Assembly: GCA_937958475.1 (NCBI GenBank)
Contig: CALFXR010000154.1
Span: 1-14,447 of the forward strand
Length of the DNA stretch: 14,447 nt
From: an uncultured Mesorhizobium sp.
GTDB lineage: Bacteria; Pseudomonadota; Alphaproteobacteria; Rhizobiales; Rhizobiaceae
Direction of reading: 5' to 3'
Shown in pieces: positions 13,725-14,447 of the stretch; position 1 is the stretch's first letter; each line of letters opens with the position of its first letter. The translations under genes and the position numbers were made by a program. Under the pieces are notes generated by a model, which had not been told where the DNA came from, did no database searches, and saw only the letters and a program-made list of their open reading frames with translations.

Positions 13725-13738
13725 TCAGTGGCAGGTCA
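13725..13738 (-). repeat. IS terminal inverted repeat, right (orfA-side) end
   Basis: Reads TGACCTGCCACTGA on the minus strand, an exact inverted copy of the left end, followed outward by GGCC, the duplicated target. Confidence 0.9.
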
Positions 13739-13757
13739 GGCCGGTGCCGGAGCGGCG

Positions 13758-13784
13758 TTGCGACTATAGCACCGATGCTATAAT
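13758..13784 (+). promoter_or_regulatory. Promoter with palindromic operator for the XRE gene
   Basis: TATAGCACCGATGCTATA (13765-13782) is a perfect 7-bp inverted repeat around CCGA. Its right arm overlaps TATAAT (13779-13784), an ideal -10. TTGCGA at 13758-13763 is a possible -35, though the 15-bp spacing is short. The arrangement is that of an autorepressed promoter, probably bound by the XRE protein encoded 67 bp downstream. The insertion sequence ends 26 bp upstream of the operator. Confidence 0.7.
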
Positions 13785-13850
13785 TCGAAGGCGCGGAGCG
13801 GGGGTCCTCCGTTCGACGGCTTGGTCGAGAAGAGAAAAGGCGCGGGATCG

Positions 13851-14132
13851 ATGACCAGCCTTGCGGATCTCAAGAAACGCCTGCTGGCCTCTCCCGACGT
13901 GAAGGCCGAGTACGACCGGCTCGGGCCGGTCTACGCCCTTGTCGGCGCCATGGTGGAGGCGCGGCACGCGGCGGGGCTGACGCAGGAACAGGTGGCGGCC
14001 AGGATGGGCACGACGCAATCGGTGATCGCGCGGCTCGAAAACGCCCATCACCTGCCGAGCCTCGATCTCGTCACCCGCTATGCCGCGGCGCTGGGACGAA
14101 GGGTGGAGTTCGAGCTAGTGGCGGCGGAGTAG
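13851..14132 (+). CDS. XRE-family HTH regulator (antitoxin-like, solitary)
   Basis: A 93-residue DNA-binding protein. Residues ~32-85 are a Cro/C1-type helix-turn-helix, with the recognition part AGLTQEQVAARMGTTQSVIARLEN (41-64) and the usual HLPSLDLVTRYAAALG continuation. The N-terminal LADLKKRLLASPDVKAEYDRLGP segment resembles antitoxins of HigBA/RelE-type pairs, where the toxin gene normally comes first. Here no toxin gene fits in the 67 bp between promoter and start, nor in the 315 bp after the stop, so it is either an orphan antitoxin or a simple regulator. ATG 13851 follows AGAGAAAAGG at a slightly long 10-base spacing; an upstream in-frame TTG (13821) is less likely. It probably represses its own promoter through the palindrome at 13765-13782. 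Confidence 0.85.
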   Translation: MTSLADLKKRLLASPDVKAEYDRLGPVYALVGAMVEARHAAGLTQEQVAARMGTTQSVIARLENAHHLPSLDLVTRYAAALGRRVEFELVAAE

Positions 14133-14447
14133 GGTGGCGCGGCGCATGAAGGCGGTCTGATCCGCCCAGGCCGATGTGTATTGCGCCTGACCGGCGAGTT
14201 CGGGGTGGGATGCGGAATGGCAGATCTTGGGCGGATAGGCGAGAGGACTACCATCCGTTGGATTGGCTCAAGCGGAGTACGCAACAAAGTGCCACTTCAT
14301 TCAGCCGGCGGCGGCTGACATGCCGCTGTCCAGCTTGGTGTCTTAAGATGCTCGGTGTTGGTATATATTCGATTGTTCAACGCCTGCGAGGCTCTGTCCG
14401 GCGTCAGCGCTGATGGGACCAAAGTGGTTTAACTGAGAACGGAGGAT
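14133..14447. other. Gene-free stretch with leader of a gene beyond the window
   Basis: I see no credible gene in these 315 bases; the open frames here have no family pattern or ribosome site. The stretch holds a small hairpin after the XRE gene (GGCGG 14151-14155 with CCGCC 14162-14166) and a lower-GC part from about 14220. A possible -10 TATATT (14364-14369) has a poor -35, and a perfect palindrome TCAGCGCTGA lies at 14404-14413. The last bases read GGAGGAT, a strong Shine-Dalgarno, so a plus-strand gene very probably starts just after 14447. Confidence 0.5.

Larger units (their letters stand above)
12465..13738 (-). mobile_element. Complete IS3-family element (IS407-group-like), 1274 bp
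   Basis: Both ends are visible: TGACCTGCCACTGA at 12465-12478 and its exact inverted copy at 13725-13738. TGACCTGCC is a typical start for IS407-like elements. GGCC flanks both sides (12461-12464 and 13739-13742), a 4-bp target duplication as expected for that group. Inside are two overlapping minus-strand genes, orfA and orfB. All parts look intact, so it is likely functional and recently inserted. Removing it rejoins a divergent intergenic region of about 258 bp between the 146-residue protein gene and the XRE gene; no gene is broken. Confidence 0.92.

Noticed and set aside
13784..13850. A remnant toxin gene between the XRE promoter and start codon
   Set aside because: Only 67 bases, no start codon in a useful frame and no recognisable toxin motif.
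14174..14413. A 79-residue plus-strand frame after the XRE gene
   Set aside because: No ribosome site, no family pattern, odd composition; it overlaps a palindrome and a likely leader region.
1..14447. CRISPR array, tRNA or rRNA genes
   Set aside because: No regularly spaced repeats and no tRNA- or rRNA-like sequence were seen by eye on either strand.

Overview
The window is about 14.4 kb of GC-rich DNA from an alphaproteobacterium, most likely a member of the Hyphomicrobiales (Rhizobiales). The reasons are a eukaryote-type glutamine synthetase II (glnII) with a divergent small DUF2735/GstI-like gene, an ATP12 F1-ATPase assembly chaperone, and several small proteins that look typical of rhizobial relatives. 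No rRNA, tRNA or CRISPR was seen. The genus cannot be fixed from the sequence.

Layout, left to right: (1) 3-1686, plus strand: the 3' part of an EamA/DMT transporter gene, one base ahead of an ATP12-type chaperone. (2) 1852-3744: an MHS-type MFS transporter with an unusual ~190-residue insert in a predicted periplasmic loop, followed by a strong hairpin. (3) 3900-6061: a calcineurin-like metallophosphoesterase followed 11 bp later by a Ser/Thr protein kinase fused to a universal stress protein (USP) domain, a plausible opposing signalling pair. (4) 6065-9055, minus strand: a DUF4212 small subunit and a VC_2705-type sodium:solute symporter, a good rho-independent terminator, then two small membrane-protein genes (one YggT-like) that converge on the kinase. 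(5) 9325-9954: a conserved-looking hypothetical protein. (6) 10078-11718: the divergent gstI-like/glnII locus with a textbook sigma-54 promoter ahead of glnII and a terminator after it. (7) 11874-12314, minus: a small helical hypothetical protein. (8) 12465-13738: a complete IS3-family (IS407-group-like) element with 14-bp perfect terminal repeats, a GGCC target duplication, a DD(35)E transposase and an A7 frameshift site. (9) 13758-14132: a solitary XRE regulator behind a perfect palindromic operator. (10) 14133-14447: no gene seen; it ends in a Shine-Dalgarno for a gene just outside.

Most of this is a transport, signalling and nitrogen-assimilation neighbourhood. The best-supported functional unit is nitrogen control: NtrC/sigma-54 probably drives glnII, while the divergent small protein is positioned like the GstI translational inhibitor of GSII known from Rhizobium. 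The least characterised unit is the phosphoesterase/kinase-USP pair. The insertion sequence sits in what was a ~258-bp divergent intergenic region and appears recent. Two unrelated transporters in the window both carry extra predicted periplasmic loops with a pair of cysteines 14-16 residues apart.
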